A DNA stretch of 47,362 nt from Chara braunii (GCA_003427395.1 BFEA01000010.1:2802261-2849622), one strand, 5' to 3'. Numbered from the stretch's first letter, positions 20,301-31,393 are shown. Translations and numbers: made by a program. The notes: a model not told the origin generated them from the sequence alone.

Positions 20301-21990
20301 CGCATGGCAGCTGCCGCATCAGCATGCCAAGAAGACAGGTGCAAGCCAGCCACCATGGCGGACCAGCAGCGCCTCGCCGAATGACAATGCCAGCGTCGTA
20401 GCGTCGAGCCAGCGTCGCAGCATCGAGCCAGCGTTGAAGTCAATGCGTGAAGTCAGCCTCAACGCAGGACATAATGAATGTCAAAGCCAGGGAGGTCAAC
20501 GCTTAAGTAGCGTTGACTCGGGGTTTGGACCCCGGATGCTGCAACCTTTAGCCGTCCAGATCTTGATGCAAACGAAGGCCCGGATTGGCCTGAAACTGAA
20601 TTCCCTTCGGCCTGGATGCTTGTCTGGGTACCTGTGCTGCTGGAGGCTGCGCACAACAAGTGAGTGTATCCAACCAAGGGCCTGGGCGCGGTACCATTGA
20701 CTCTACAGTTGACTTTGACCCTTGACTTTCCTGGGTGCAGTGTTTGGTCACACAGCCAAACGCGACAGACTCAGGCCTGGGCGCGTCCTGGTCACACAGC
20801 CCAGCGCAGACCGACTTTGGTCTGCGTTGCCTGGGGGTGAGTTCTGAGCCCCAGACTACTTCTGAACAGGGTTACTGCACAGGTACCGTACATGGGAAAA
20901 GGGAACAGGTCTTCGGGTCGAGCCCTGGGGTCTGCATCTGTCACGCGACATAGGTGAAACCGTTTCATAAGTGAAGGCGGACCTGAATATTCACGAGAGT
21001 CCGTTATCTCAGCATTTTCCAATGCGGGTCTCAGACAGTTGCTGCACGACAGTTGGTTGAGGTGCAACCTGAGCCTTACCTTGGGCTCTTCGAGAAGAAG
21101 CAACTGCGCCAGGCAGTTGAGCCCAGGGCCTGGGCTGTTGTGCCCTGGGCACACACATTGTGAGGCCGACACATCACGAAGTGGCCACGGGTCAACGAGA
21201 AAGCAGCATTGTCGTCGTATCTACACCGTGGGCCAGTGCAAATGCAGCAAACATTCGGAGCCTGGAAAATGCTGGGTGTGCCCAACCGAAAAGGGCCCAG
21301 GCACTTAACTGTCAAGATGGGCCTGGGTGCAGACACTGGGGCCCGACCAGAAGCTACTGGAAACGTCCACTGCCAGGCCCAGAGAGTCCAGCAGCAGCTG
21401 CCACTTCCATAGAGGAAGCAAGCCAGCCAGGGATGGGCATTCTGGCCTAGGCAGGCAATGCTGACACGCTGCTGCGCTCACACGCAAGTGTCTGCATTGC
21501 GCATCTGCTGGCTGGGGCACGCACGGGCACTGAGAGGTGAGGGGCTCTGCTGGGCAGCAGGGCGCTAGCTGCCATAGCCGGGCTGCAGGGCGCGAGGGCA
21601 GAAAGAGGCGACAGTGGTCTTCCAGAGGAGGCGCAGAAGTGGGTGGACAGGGGGTGACGAGCGAGGCGAGAGTACGTACCTGGTGTATGTGGGAGGTCGG
21701 CATTGGTGTTGACGACATGTACATTCGTCTTCAAAGTCGAAGTGAGCCTGTTGCATGAACGTAGGTAGGCTAGGTAGGTCAGGTAGAGTAGGCTGGGCGC
21801 TGGGCGCCAGACAGAGAGGAGAGACATTTGATACTGCGTTGGTGTGGCCTGAGGGCTTGAACATTGGCTCACGAGTTCATTGTATTGCTCTTATTTGGAT
21901 GGAACCTTGGGGCAATTGAGCTCTCTGCTTGTTACATGACTATCTGGACTTCTGCGTGATTTTGCAACTTGGTTTGCTGTATATCGCTCT
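20301..21990. other. GC-rich unrecognised region
   Basis: Several overlapping frames are open on both strands because the sequence is GC-rich. None has motifs or stands out (for example 20125-20700 +, 21305-21724 -). CCTGGGCGCGG/GCCTGGGC and TTGACTTTGACCCTTGACTTTC pieces recur around 20680-20830. GGTAGGTAGG-type short repeats lie at 21765-21790. I make no gene call. Confidence 0.45.
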
Positions 21991-22150
21991 CGCTCATATT
22001 CTTTGCAGCAGGCGCGGAAAAAAAAAAAAAAAAAAAAAAACACGCGGGCAACCAGCAGCACAGATAGGCAAGGTATTGGAGATTGGGAACCAAGCACGCT
22101 CATATTCTTTGCAGCAGGCTCGGAAAAAAAAAAAAAAAAAAAAAAACACG
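21991..22150 (+). repeat. Direct repeat of a poly(A)-tailed 54-bp segment
   Basis: CGCTCATATTCTTTGCAGCA, GG(C/T)(G/T)CGG-type bases, 23 A residues, then CACG occur at 21991-22044 and again at 22097-22150, spaced 106 bp. Both A tracts are exactly 23 long (22018-22040 and 22124-22146). This is either a local duplication or two insertions of the same tailed sequence. Confidence 0.8.
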
Positions 22151-22712
22151 ACTGGACACCTGGTTTTGCCACTTCCAAACTCCCAACGGCTAGAAGTGCA
22201 CAAAGCTGTTCTGATGCAGTTTGTAATTGCCCTCCGCCCAGAACCGCAGTGCCCTGTTATTCCTGCGAATTTGGAGCTGTGCAGCGGTCACCTGCGCCAA
22301 AAGTGAGTATATAATGTATCTTTTGATTCTCTTCTGACTTGCCAGGGAAATAGGAAAATGACTGAAGCTCCCGGGAATGGATATCTAGCCTGGACTACAA
22401 GGACCTGTTCTTTTTCTTTTTTCTTTTCTTAAGATGAAGAAGAAATGCAGAAACGAATTCAGGAGATGACAGAATGACGATCCGGGCAGACATCCAAGCT
22501 ATCCTTCGGGATGGGAATGGAAGGCGGCCTGAATGAGATAGAATAAGAAATTTGTCTCAAGAACGCACCATGGATGGAACAAACATACCCAAAGAATGGA
22601 ACACAATGGCAGAACTGAGGGCACTGATAAAGGGGATAAGCCTGGCACCAGATCAAGAACTCGTGCAGGAGGGGGAGGGAGAGAGACATACAGACCAACA
22701 GACAGACAGACA
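22151..22712. other. No recognisable gene
   Basis: Unique mixed sequence. A short pyrimidine tract, TTCTTTTTCTTTTTTC, lies near 22408. Nothing else is supported. Confidence 0.4.
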
Positions 22713-22743
22713 GGAGAGAGAGAGAGAGAGAGGGAGAGAGAGA

Positions 22744-22797
<54 letters not shown>
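22713..22797. repeat. (GA)n microsatellite
   Basis: Nearly pure GA dinucleotides with two GGGA interruptions, preceded by CAGACAGACAGA. Confidence 0.95.
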
Positions 22798-22799
<2 letters not shown>

Positions 22800-24205
22800 C
22801 TGAATGAAAAGCTCAAAGAATTGTAATGACCCGCCAAAAACACAGACTGAGAACACTGCTGATTTCTGGGATTTGCCACTGGAACGAATGTCTTGCTGTG
22901 ATTCCCGCATTTTGCTGTGGTTTCCAAGTCTGTGTGTGTGCGTGCCTGCTGGTTTGCTTGCCTGTCTGAGTGATTGTCGGTTGAGTGTGTGTGTGACCCG
23001 CAAGGGTACTTGTTGGTTGCAAGGCCCCGCAGGGCCGGTACTTACCTGTGGCCGTGACTTTGAGGGTTGCAGGGGGGTAAACACTCGAGTAGCGGGGGTA
23101 GGCCCGTGACACTTAGAGCAGGGGGAAAAACACTCGAGTAGCAGCTAGGCCGGTACCACTCGAGTAGTGGTAGGAGTGTCGGGTACTGGAGGCCGAGCAG
23201 AAGAAGACAAAAAGTTGGCATTTTTAGAGGTCCAGTAGCGGTAGGATAGAGGTAGGCCGGTACCAGTCCAAGTAGCCCGGGTCTAGGGCCTGTCCGGAGG
23301 TTAGCAGAGCCTGCAATGATGTTTCCCTCCGAAAGGGAGGAGGTACCGGTTGCTGGGAGGCCGCTCGGCCTAGGAAGTCACCGCCCAGGAGGCCAGTAGG
23401 CCGCTATATCTCTCGGAGGAGCAAGTAGCTCCTCCTCATTTGCGGTGTGCAAGGATTGGCGACATGCTGCTGGAGCACAGCGCTGGCTGCTACAGCGCTG
23501 CTTGGAGGTCAAGGGCAGCTGGAGCTCAGCCTGGCTATGGCGAGCAGTCCAGCTTGAGGAGGAGGAAGAAGGGGGCGAAGGAGGAGAGTGGCGAGGCACC
23601 TACCTGGCTATGGTGGACACCGTCTTCATCACCTTGTTGGGCGCTGCATCTGGAAGACCGCAGTTGGGGTAGTGCTGCACCAAGGAGGCTCGAGGCAGGG
23701 TCAGGCATGGCGGACCAGTCAGCAGCAGCATAGCTGCTTTGGGTTGTCCTTTGGACAGGAGTGCAGCGCCATAGCTGCTTTGGGTTGTCCTTTGGACAGA
23801 AGGGCAGGGACCTCATTAGTCCGCCATAGCCTATGCACGAGAGAGGAGGCTGAAGGAGGGGAAGCCATAGCTATGGTGGACTTGTTGTTGTTGTTGTGTT
23901 GTTGTTGAGTCAGCAGTAAGGGGGAACTTCGGATATTGATTCTGGTTCATCGGAACTTCATCCATTCATTGTTATTATTATTATTGAGAGAAGAATAAGA
24001 TTGGCGAAGAGAAGGAGGAGGAGGAAGGTGGAGAGAGAAGGGGGAATTGTCATTGGTCTTGCTGGTGTTCATCTTCTTCTTCTTCTTCTTCTTCTTTCTC
24101 TCTCCTCTGGTCTTTATCTCTTTGCAAGTGCTTTCATTTCTTTCGCAATTGGGTGGCATTGTCTTTCATTGTGAATTTGCACTTGGGAAATGACCAGGAC
24201 CGTAA
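22798..24205. repeat. Non-coding region with short tandem repeats
   Basis: No convincing gene. ACACTCGAGTAGC-type units recur at 23080, 23131 and 23157, joined by GGCCGGTACC pieces. A 41-bp tandem duplication starts CATAGCTGCTTTGGGTTGTC at 23729 and 23770. (GTT)n lies at 23883-23907, (TTA)n near 23968-23985, (TTC)n at 24070-24095. The last 50 bases run straight into the duplicated 5224-bp block. Confidence 0.5.
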
Positions 24206-24544
24206 CAGAATTCTCAGAATGGCTTCTGGGTTTGGAATATGCTGACAGAGAAGATAAGATAAGCTATTAGCTGGGAATTTGGAGGACTCGGAAGCTATCA
24301 TCTAGAGTTCGGTCCAAAACATTAGAAGACGGAAGTGGACAACTTTGTGAGTATAAAGGTCAATGCTAGGGAAGCAGGGGATTAAGAGAGTGAGCAAGCC
24401 TCAATCCATGCGGAAAGGAGGGATGCTGGCAAATGTGGAGGAAAATGGATCGGATAGGAATTGGGTCGGTAATATGACTTCTGAAGTTTTGAGAAAAGAT
24501 GATGGATTGCCACAAACACGGTAGAGAGTAGGAAGGGACCCGAA

Positions 24545-24600
24545 ACATTCTTATTCCCTCCTGGTCCACTATATATAGGTCGGTACACGATTTACTCTGA
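24545..24600 (+). promoter_or_regulatory. Possible TATA box region
   Basis: CCACTATATATAGG near 24568-24581 is a TATA-like element usable on either strand because it is almost palindromic. No clear gene begins within 300 bases on either side. Weak call. The same bases occur at +7226. Confidence 0.25.
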
Positions 24601-25593
24601 GAGTAATGGAGGGTCTCAAATTGACAGGTCTTCTTTGCCATGAAGGAAGACAGAATGTTTGAGTGATACAGTACACATTAGTAGTACTGGTGGGACATGA
24701 ACTGGGTAATGCACTCCTCACATCCCTTCTCCTCGCCCTGCTCTTTGGCTTTGGCTAGTTCATCTTTTTGACAGTGTGATTTCTCTCTGCGACTGTGTCG
24801 AAGTTCACAAGTCACAAGTGTGTGCTTGGAGGAGGGAGGGGCTAAACGTAGTTTGAGAGAAACCACATTCTATGAAATTTTGATGACAATTGTGAACAAT
24901 TTCTTGGGTGAATGAGGCTACGGATTCTGTAACTGCTCTCACGTTTCTTTTCTTTTTATTTAACCTCATGCTGCAATGCTTTTCCAAAATCTTGAAACTT
25001 TTGTCATGACAGGCAATTGTAATCAAGGGGAGCCAAATTGAGGACAGTGTCGCGCCATAACCATTTACGCAAAGCCCCCAGCTTCTCGCAAGTCAATCAG
25101 TCACACATGGACTTCGAAACGACGTACATCTGTCCAATCAGAGGAACAGCAACGGCTCGGACAAGCATTCCATCAATCACTTCACTCAGCGATAAATTGA
25201 TAGTATTTGATACCCTACAGTGGCTGAGCTGAACAAGTCTCAGGAAGTAGCACCAGTGAAGGGGAAGAGAGGATAAGATCCGAAGGGTAAGAGGGCGACA
25301 AGGAGGAGAACCTGTGAAGGTGAGAAGACAATGAAGAGGAGTTTCAATCAGTTAATTACTTGTCTGCATCGGTGACATGTTTCTTTGCATCTGCCTTCCT
25401 AGGAGCAGAGCGGCTTCCAAGGAAGGCAGCGATGCTTCCAACCACATCGGGAGTTAACTGTTTACATGAGGTCTGTGAAAGTCTGGGCCCTCCACTTTCT
25501 CTTATTGTCATTCGTGTGATGGCATCAATGGGCGAAAATCAGCCTTTTGTTGCGTTTGCCAGCGAAGCAGTTCTTTCGAGTGAGCGAGTCTTG

Positions 25594-25700
25594 GTCCTTC
25601 GTTGTTCGTTGGGACATTGGTCAAAATTGGAACAATCTCGAGAAAATTAGCATGGCCCATGCACAAGGATGAGCACAGGCATGAATCGGAAAATGGTAGG
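25594..25700 (+). ncRNA. U6 snRNA-like sequence 1 (probable retropseudogene)
   Basis: Keeps the U6 order: GTCC..TTCG 5' stem-loop, AAAATTGGAAC, then TTAGCATGGCCC (with the invariant AGC triad), GCACAAGGATGA, and AATCGG-AAATGG at the 3' end. The ACAGAGA box that pairs with the 5' splice site is replaced by TCTCGAGA, and the 5' stem-loop has extra bases. An A-rich tail follows instead of the T-run pol III terminator. I see no plant upstream sequence element. These point to a reverse-transcribed dead copy, not a working spliceosomal RNA gene. Confidence 0.75.
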
Positions 25701-26035
25701 AAAACAAAAAACGAAAGCCTTGGCCCCTCATTAGTTCAGGAGGACGCATGTCTTCTGTGACGGCCTCTTCACGATCGTGCGCTTCTTTGAAGCGATTCTC
25801 AAAGGGATGAACCATGGTTAATCTCAGCCCGATCATGTGCATCTCCAAAGATATGAATGTTAGTTAAACATAACCTAGAAGGGGTCCTGTGCAGCGGAGC
25901 GGAGTGAGCGAGAATTGCCGCATCTGTGGGATGTGTCCGTGTGGTGTTGTGTGTGGTGTGGGTTGCGTTGGACACTACAGCCTTGCAGGGGTGGGGTGGA
26001 TACACGACCGGTAAGGTTCCACTTTTGAACACCGT

Positions 26036-26104
26036 GTCCTGGCTGTAGTGGTTAAGAGACTTGGCCAAGGTCGCCGGTTCGAGTCCGTGCTTGCACGGAG
26101 GAGG
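26036..26104 (+). ncRNA. tRNA-related sequence (SINE head)
   Basis: An A-box-like TGGCTGTAGTGGTTAAGAG (26040-26058) and a perfect-looking B box GGTTCGAGTCC (26076-26086) are spaced as in tRNA genes. The T-stem pairs poorly and no clean acceptor stem forms, so it is not a functional tRNA by eye. It is best read as the pol III promoter head of a tRNA-derived SINE. The body probably runs to about 26165. Confidence 0.6.
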
Positions 26105-26641
26105 GCTTTGGCCCGCTTGTGCGGATCTATATACCACATAACCTGATTGGAAATCAGAGTTCAGGAAGATGTTGCCTGCAGAGGCTGTTGACAATATCTG
26201 TGAATGGTTTCGTACATTGTATAGTCTTCACCACGGCACACATTTGACTGTGCATTCACGTCGAAGTGCCCAAATGACGATCCTTGTATGGAAAAGGCAC
26301 AGTGGAGGGGGAGCTCAAAGAACAAATTATCTAGCTCTTCATGTTCGTCTTCTGTAATTTTTATTGTTTGTTTCGCAAAGTGCTTGCACTCTCCTAGTTG
26401 ATAGATATGTGACAATATATATGTGTCTGTGTGTGTGTGTTTTATGTATGACAATTCCCCCGCATGGACAGTTTGTCTCGATGTTTCTTTTTTGGGAAAA
26501 CTACGTCTGCGTCACACTCTAACTTCGAAATAAGCTGAAAAAACAGCATATCTCAGGTTTCAAATGGCCGCAGTTTCAAAAGGCAAGAAAAACATCATGT
26601 GGGAGGAACCGAGGGCCATAAGGTGGAATGAGGTAGAAAAA

Positions 26642-27404
26642 TCAAAACGCCTGTCCCAGGGCGCCCCAGGGTAGCCTAACCGGTCCTACAGAGTGGCAGT
26701 CCAAGAGGACTGACCAGGCCCTGTGGAGGACGCACCACGGGTTTCCGTTAGCGGTGGACGGCGCGGGCCATTTGGAAACGCGGCGCGAAATCTTCCCGCC
26801 AGTGGCAGTGGAAGTGGCAGGGTAGGGGGCTGAAGATGGGTGTGGGAAGGGGAGTTGGCCAACTGGAAAGAGGACAACAGGCGGCCGGGCTTTCACCACG
26901 TGTCGCCCTCCCAGACAGCCACGTGTGCCTCGATCCATCTCCAGAGGCCATCAACTGGATGAACCCCATTTCCATCTCCTCTCGTTCTGCCCTATCTCTA
27001 TTCCCACCTTGAGCCACCCCGTCGACTTCCTCCCCTCTTGCTCCGTCCCGTGCAATGGCAAAGTGACACGTGGCATTGTTGCAAACTTTTACGGCCAGTG
27101 CCTCTAGACGCGCACCTTGGTGTCTGCTGATCCTGCTGATGCCATCGCTAGCGACCTTTGGGCACCGTACCAGACTCCCTCGCTCCTCCTCCCTGCTCGA
27201 TAGGGTTTGAGACGAGGTGTGACTGAGTGGTTGCTGTACAACTGCGCAGCACATTGCCCCCGGTGTCCACCATATCCATAGCCGCCATGGCCATTCCAAG
27301 GGTGAGGCCAAATCCCTGCTATTGCCTAAAACACCCCTCTTGCTATCGAACACGTTTTTTTGCACTACTCGGCACCCCGCAACATTTTGAATGGACCACG
27401 ACAA
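26642..27404 (-). CDS. Open frame, doubtful coding
   Basis: The longest open frame of the duplicated block, 218 codons on the minus strand, in GC-rich sequence. It has no recognised domain, and its composition (Trp/Cys/Arg-rich, then Pro/Ser) looks like chance translation. The + strand here has CACGTG motifs (26898, 26923, 27067) and pyrimidine-rich stretches more like regulatory or LTR sequence. I list it so that the stretch is not blank. A real gene is unlikely. Confidence 0.12.
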
Positions 27405-27578
27405 AATTCCTGTTCAGATTCATCCAAAATTTTGATGGATAGCGAGTGGTGCCACTACGGCCGTCATATGCATTCTCGTCTGGCCGTAATTGCGGTCAGA
27501 TACATCCAGAAAACTCCTGGTGTGAGTACCCTCTCAACAGAGGCGCGTATGGTGGTAGTATGTACTATTTGAACATAT

Positions 27579-27666
27579 GTCCTTCGGGACATTTGGAACG
27601 ATACAGAGAACATTAATAAGCATGGTGGCTGCGCAAGGATGAAAAGCATAAATCGAGAAATAGACC
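27579..27666 (+). ncRNA. U6 snRNA-like sequence 2 (probable retropseudogene)
   Basis: Starts GTCCTTCGGGACA, then GGAACGATACAGAGAA with an intact ACAGAGA box, AGCATGG with the AGC triad, TGCGCAAGGATGA, and AAATCGAGAAATAGACC. About nine bases of the usual linker before GGAAC are missing, and the central stretch is altered. An A-rich run (AAAAAAAAAAGAAAAAA) follows, as expected for a LINE-mobilised copy and not for a pol III gene, which ends in T. It is clearly different from the U6-like copy 2 kb upstream. Confidence 0.75.
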
Positions 27667-27766
27667 AAAAAAAAAAGAAAAAATATATTTGAACACTTGT
27701 ACTCGAAAATGGAGAATAGTACATGATTGAATCCAGTGCAATAACTCAGCTCAACATGCACCAGCC

Positions 27767-28198
27767 GTGGGCTGTGGGTTGTCCCTTCGAAACCGGGGTC
27801 AAAGTCACGCCCAAGTCATGAAAATGTCTGCCCGAAAGCCTACTACTATGAGGTACCGAAGGCAAGGCCACTTAGGCCAGAATTGGCCTTCAAAGGCCCA
27901 ACGTGATACAGTTGACCTTGGGAAAGTCAACAGTCAGCTCGTGAATTCAGGTCCACGAGTCAAAATCAACATGAATCTAGCCTCTGCCGTAGATCAGACA
28001 GACACCTTTGGTTGTTTGCAGGCATCCGGAAGGAATCAAGACCACGTGGAAATCTGCAAATGTACGAGATCCAGGCCATTGGCTAACAGACGATCTGGAC
28101 CATCATATCGGAGAGACCAGAGGCTGGTCAACACGAGTCAACTCTATAAGTTGACCAAGCCCTGCTGGACGACATTCAGTTTTGCACTTGCTGCTTGA
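27767..28198 (+). pseudogene. Doubtful ORF with a Gag-knuckle-like remnant
   Basis: 143 codons open on the + strand. The part RYRRQGHLGQNWPSKAQ resembles a CCHC zinc knuckle in which the Cys positions have become Arg, Arg and Trp while the GH core remains. The rest has no recognised domain. It might be the trace of a retroelement Gag, but the match is short and could be chance. GTTGAC repeats (27910-28155) overlap it. Confidence 0.2.
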
Positions 28199-28720
28199 GG
28201 CTGGCACCACGCTGGCTGGACGCTGGTGCGACGACACAGGACTGAGAGAGCTTTATGCTGGCGCCATTCTCTGACTACAGCGCCAGCTGTGCACTTGTTT
28301 ATGCTGATGTGGCTCTTGCCACACTGATGACCACATTGATGGAGTACGGGCGAGGAGGAGGAGGATCAGGGCTGCCTGAATGGTTGATTGAAAGAGGGAA
28401 GCTACCTGATTGTGATTTGCTGTACGTCTTCAGAGAGAAGTCTGCACCATCCTCCCAGGCTGATTGCTGACGTGGCTGGGGGATGGGCGCTGTGCTGGAA
28501 TCTGCTTACTGTCAGATCTTGTCAGGGGAGACTGTTTGCTGATGTGGCAAGTGAGGAGGTGCCAGAAGAGGAAATGGGCTTGCGAGGGAGCTCTGTCTAC
28601 AGTGATGATAGATACTCTCTCTTCCACCCTCTAAGTCTTATCTCCCTCCCCCCTTGTGGCATATGTAGATCCCACACGGACCCAGTAGGACCCGCCAGGT
28701 AGGTAGGAAGGTGTAAGGAC

Positions 28721-29338
28721 CAGTGCCGTACCCCCGGTCACTGTTCACGGGGTCCGTGAACGATGGCCGGTCAGCGGTCACGAAAATCATGAACGCTACT
28801 CGTTCACGGAGTTCACAGTGAGCGGTAAGGGTTTTTTTTTTTTTTTTTTGGCTTGGGGGGCCCCTTTTTTTTTGCGCAGGTGTGTAGATGGTGTCCATGG
28901 GCAGGTGCCTGTATTTTTTTTTTCTCCTGAAACCATTTCAATTGTTTTAATTATAAAAAAAAAAAGATTTTCACCTGTGTTTGGCTTGGCAGGACGGGTT
29001 GTTTTTTTCCAGGTAAAAAAAAAAAAAAGAATCCCGCAATAACTTTGTCGCCACAGAATCGGCCAAAAACAAAGTAACAGGAAAAAAAATAAAAAGAGTT
29101 GTTTTCTACTTCGGCCGTTGGCTGCGGGCAAAAGCTGCATTCCTGTGTGCCATTAAAGCAACAGCAGCCGGCCCATGCCGCTATGATGCGCTATCCATAT
29201 GGATCCGTGCGCGCGCGCGCGCGAGAGAGAGAGAGAGTGAACGCCCGTTCATCGCTGTGAACGCACGTTCACGAACGTGAGCGGGAGTCGCGGGACCGTG
29301 AACGCGCATCGACTTTGTTCACGGCCACTCACGCGCGT

Positions 29339-29340
<2 letters not shown>
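28721..29340. mobile_element. Left end of a hAT-like element: TIR and subterminal repeats
   Basis: CAGTGCCGTACCCCCGG at 28721 resembles hAT terminal inverted repeats, which start CAG(T/G)G. Within 600 bp there are many copies of GTTCACG or its complement CGTGAAC in both orientations (28740-28825 and 29238-29335). The same motif continues across the gap at 30140-30235, just upstream of a BED-finger reading frame. hAT transposases bind such subterminal repeats through the BED finger. The right TIR was not found. T/A homopolymers occupy 28830-29090. Confidence 0.5.
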
Positions 29341-29429
<89 letters not shown>

Positions 29430-30044
29430 NNNNNNNNNNNNNNNNNNNNNNNNNNNNNNNNNNNNNNNNNNNNNNNNNNNNNNNNNNNNNNNNNNNNNNN
29501 NNNNNNNNNNNNNNNNNNNNNNNNNNNNNNNNNNNNNNNNNNNNNNNNNNNNNNNNNNNNNNNNNNNNNNNNNNNNNNNNNNNNNNNNNNNNNNNNNNNN
29601 NNNNNNNNNNNNNNNNNNNNNNNNNNNNNNNNNNNNNNNNNNNNNNNNNNNNNNNNNNNNNNNNNNNNNNNNNNNNNNNNNNNNNNNNNNNNNNNNNNNN
29701 NNNNNNNNNNNNNNNNNNNNNNNNNNNNNNNNNNNNNNNNNNNNNNNNNNNNNNNNNNNNNNNNNNNNNNNNNNNNNNNNNNNNNNNNNNNNNNNNNNNN
29801 NNNNNNNNNNNNNNNNNNNNNNNNNNNNNNNNNNNNNNNNNNNNNNNNNNNNNNNNNNNNNNNNNNNNNNNNNNNNNNNNNNNNNNNNNNNNNNNNNNNN
29901 NNNNNNNNNNNNNNNNNNNNNNNNNNNNNNNNNNNNNNNNNNNNNNNNNNNNNNNNNNNNNNNNNNNNNNNNNNNNNNNNNNNNNNNNNNNNNNNNNNNN
30001 NNNNNNNNNNNNNNNNNNNNNNNNNNNNNNNNNNNNNNNNNNNN

Positions 30045-30103
<59 letters not shown>
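29341..30103. repeat. (GA)n microsatellite interrupted by a 615-base N gap
   Basis: (GA)n at 29341-29429, N at 29430-30044, (GA)n at 30045-30103. The true repeat length is unknown. The gap is the point at which the first copy of the 5224-bp block stops matching the second. Confidence 0.95.
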
Positions 30104-30106
<3 letters not shown>

Positions 30107-30478
30107 GGCTTTGGAGCGCGCGCTAGGGCGGTGGTCACCGTCGCGGACAGTTGTTCACCACGCGTTCACGCATGTGAACGGGCCAGCGGGGCCGCGCTCA
30201 CGGCCGTTCACGCCGTTCACTGTGAACGGCGCATGGACGCAGGGTTCGGTTCTGGCGGCGGTGCATAGCGGATCCACGGTGACAGAAGGTGGACGGCGTT
30301 CCGGAATCGAGGGCGTGGTGGGCGGTCGGTGGGGGGTGGTACCATGGTGGGGTGTTGTGGGGGGCTTTCAGGTGCTGGCCGGGGGTGGGTGCTGACGGCC
30401 GGGGCCGGGCACTGCCAGGCTGTTCTGCTGCGAGCGTGGGGCTGGGCACGGCCAGGTCGTTTTGCTACGAGTGTCAGA
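30104..30478. other. GC-rich leader with GTTCACG motifs upstream of the BED ORF
   Basis: GTTCACC/GTTCACG and GTGAACG motifs at 30153-30235 match those at 28740-29335. 30240-30478 is G-rich with CGGCC-GGGC repeats, without a gene. It is the likely 5' untranslated and subterminal region of the transposase fragment that follows. Confidence 0.45.
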
Positions 30479-30850
30479 ATGGCTCCAAAGAACAAGAAGG
30501 GAGCGGGGGAGGGCGCTAAGGAGCCTGGAGCCCTTCAAGCCCGTCAGCCAGGAGGAGCAGCTCAAGGCAATTGCCAGCTGTTGTGTTTTCAAGTACCTCA
30601 TGAAGGGGCAGACGTTGGACAGTTGCAAGGGGAACTACAAGATAAAGTGTAATTTCTGCGACAAGCCCCCTTTTCAGGGGAGTCAATCACGGGGGGCGGA
30701 CCACTTCTCCAAGGGGTGGTGCCAGAGGGTGACACCGGAGATCGTTGACATTTGGAACACGACGGAGTACCCCTTCGACAAGCGGCGAGAGAGACAAGTG
30801 CGGGATTATATGGAGTACCGTGGCATCCCGAATATGAGAGATGGTGGAGT
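30479..30850 (+). pseudogene. BED-type zinc finger N-terminus of a hAT transposase (fragment)
   Basis: ATG 30479 opens MAPKNKKGAGEGAKEPGAL. A frameshift near 30520-30535 then leads into the frame that reads EEQLKAIASCCVFKYLMKG and the finger: Cys codons at 30648 and 30657 (CNFC), His at 30702 and Cys at 30720 (HFSKGWC), a Cx2C...Hx5C zf-BED pattern. The finger is followed by VTPEIVDIW and RREROVR-type basic residues up to RDYMEYRG (the residue run is RRERQVR). BED fingers bind transposon ends. The frame loses coherence after about 30850, where GC palindromes begin, so the catalytic part is absent here. Confidence 0.65.
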
Positions 30851-30869
30851 TGGATGGGCGCCGATGAAC

Positions 30870-31393
30870 CATGTATCACCCGCGGTCGTGACCGTGGGCC
30901 ATTTGACTGCACGCGGTCGGCATCTCGATCGCAGCGGGCGGCCGCCCGCGGCCAAGTGCGGTCGGAAAACCTTGATATTTTTAAATCCTAGGATAATAGG
31001 CCAAAACAATATATATATATCGTCACAAATATATATAGGGTTGTACGTTTTTGTGCGCTCTACAACCATATATTTTTTGTTTTATTTTTTGACTTCTTTT
31101 TGTATTTAAAAAAAATGAAAAACAGAAATCCCTCAGGCAAAAGTTCTTCACTTTATTCTTTCAGTAAGAAAAATAAAGGATTGTGTTTGTTTTTTATCTC
31201 AAATTTGGTAACGAATTTTGATATGACCCCAAGGCAAAAGTTGTTCAGTTTATGTTTCGGCATACCATATATTTGTTTCAGAGTTTTCTGATTTTTTTTT
31301 TTTTTTTTTTTTTCATGACTGCGAACCGCAGTCATCTATGAAACACCCGCGGATGCGTCCGCGGGCCTGATCTCGGATGGCGGACGCATATGC
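30870..31393. mobile_element. Non-autonomous hAT-like element with GC-palindromic ends, truncated
   Basis: Left GC part with short palindromes (CCGCGGTCGTGACCGTGG near 30879, GCGGGCGGCCGCCCGC near 30936), an AT-rich core (31000-31310), and a right GC part with ATGACTGCGAACCGCAGTCAT (31314-31334) and CGCGGATGCGTCCGCGG (31349-31365). The core segment around 31195-31290 (TCAAATTTGGTAA, AGGCAAAAGTTGTT) matches 44747-44840 in the element at 44229-44970. The sequence is cut off by the adapter at 31394. Inserted after the BED-finger fragment. Confidence 0.5.

Larger units (their letters stand above)
24206..29429. repeat. 5224-bp block, first occurrence
   Basis: Base-for-base the same as 31432-36655 wherever I compared, offset 7226, including polyA/T tract lengths and an 89-base (GA)n end. 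Here it follows unique sequence on the left without a break, so this is the natural location. It ends at an N gap. Confidence 0.9.

Noticed and set aside
20125-20700. A 191-codon + strand frame as a host gene
   Set aside because: No domain, overlapping open frames on other frames and strands, and it crosses repeated CACGTG motifs next to an LTR end.
29277-30395. A 372-codon frame through the N gap with Arg-Glu repeats
   Set aside because: It is (GA)n translated and extended across unknown bases. No protein can be inferred.
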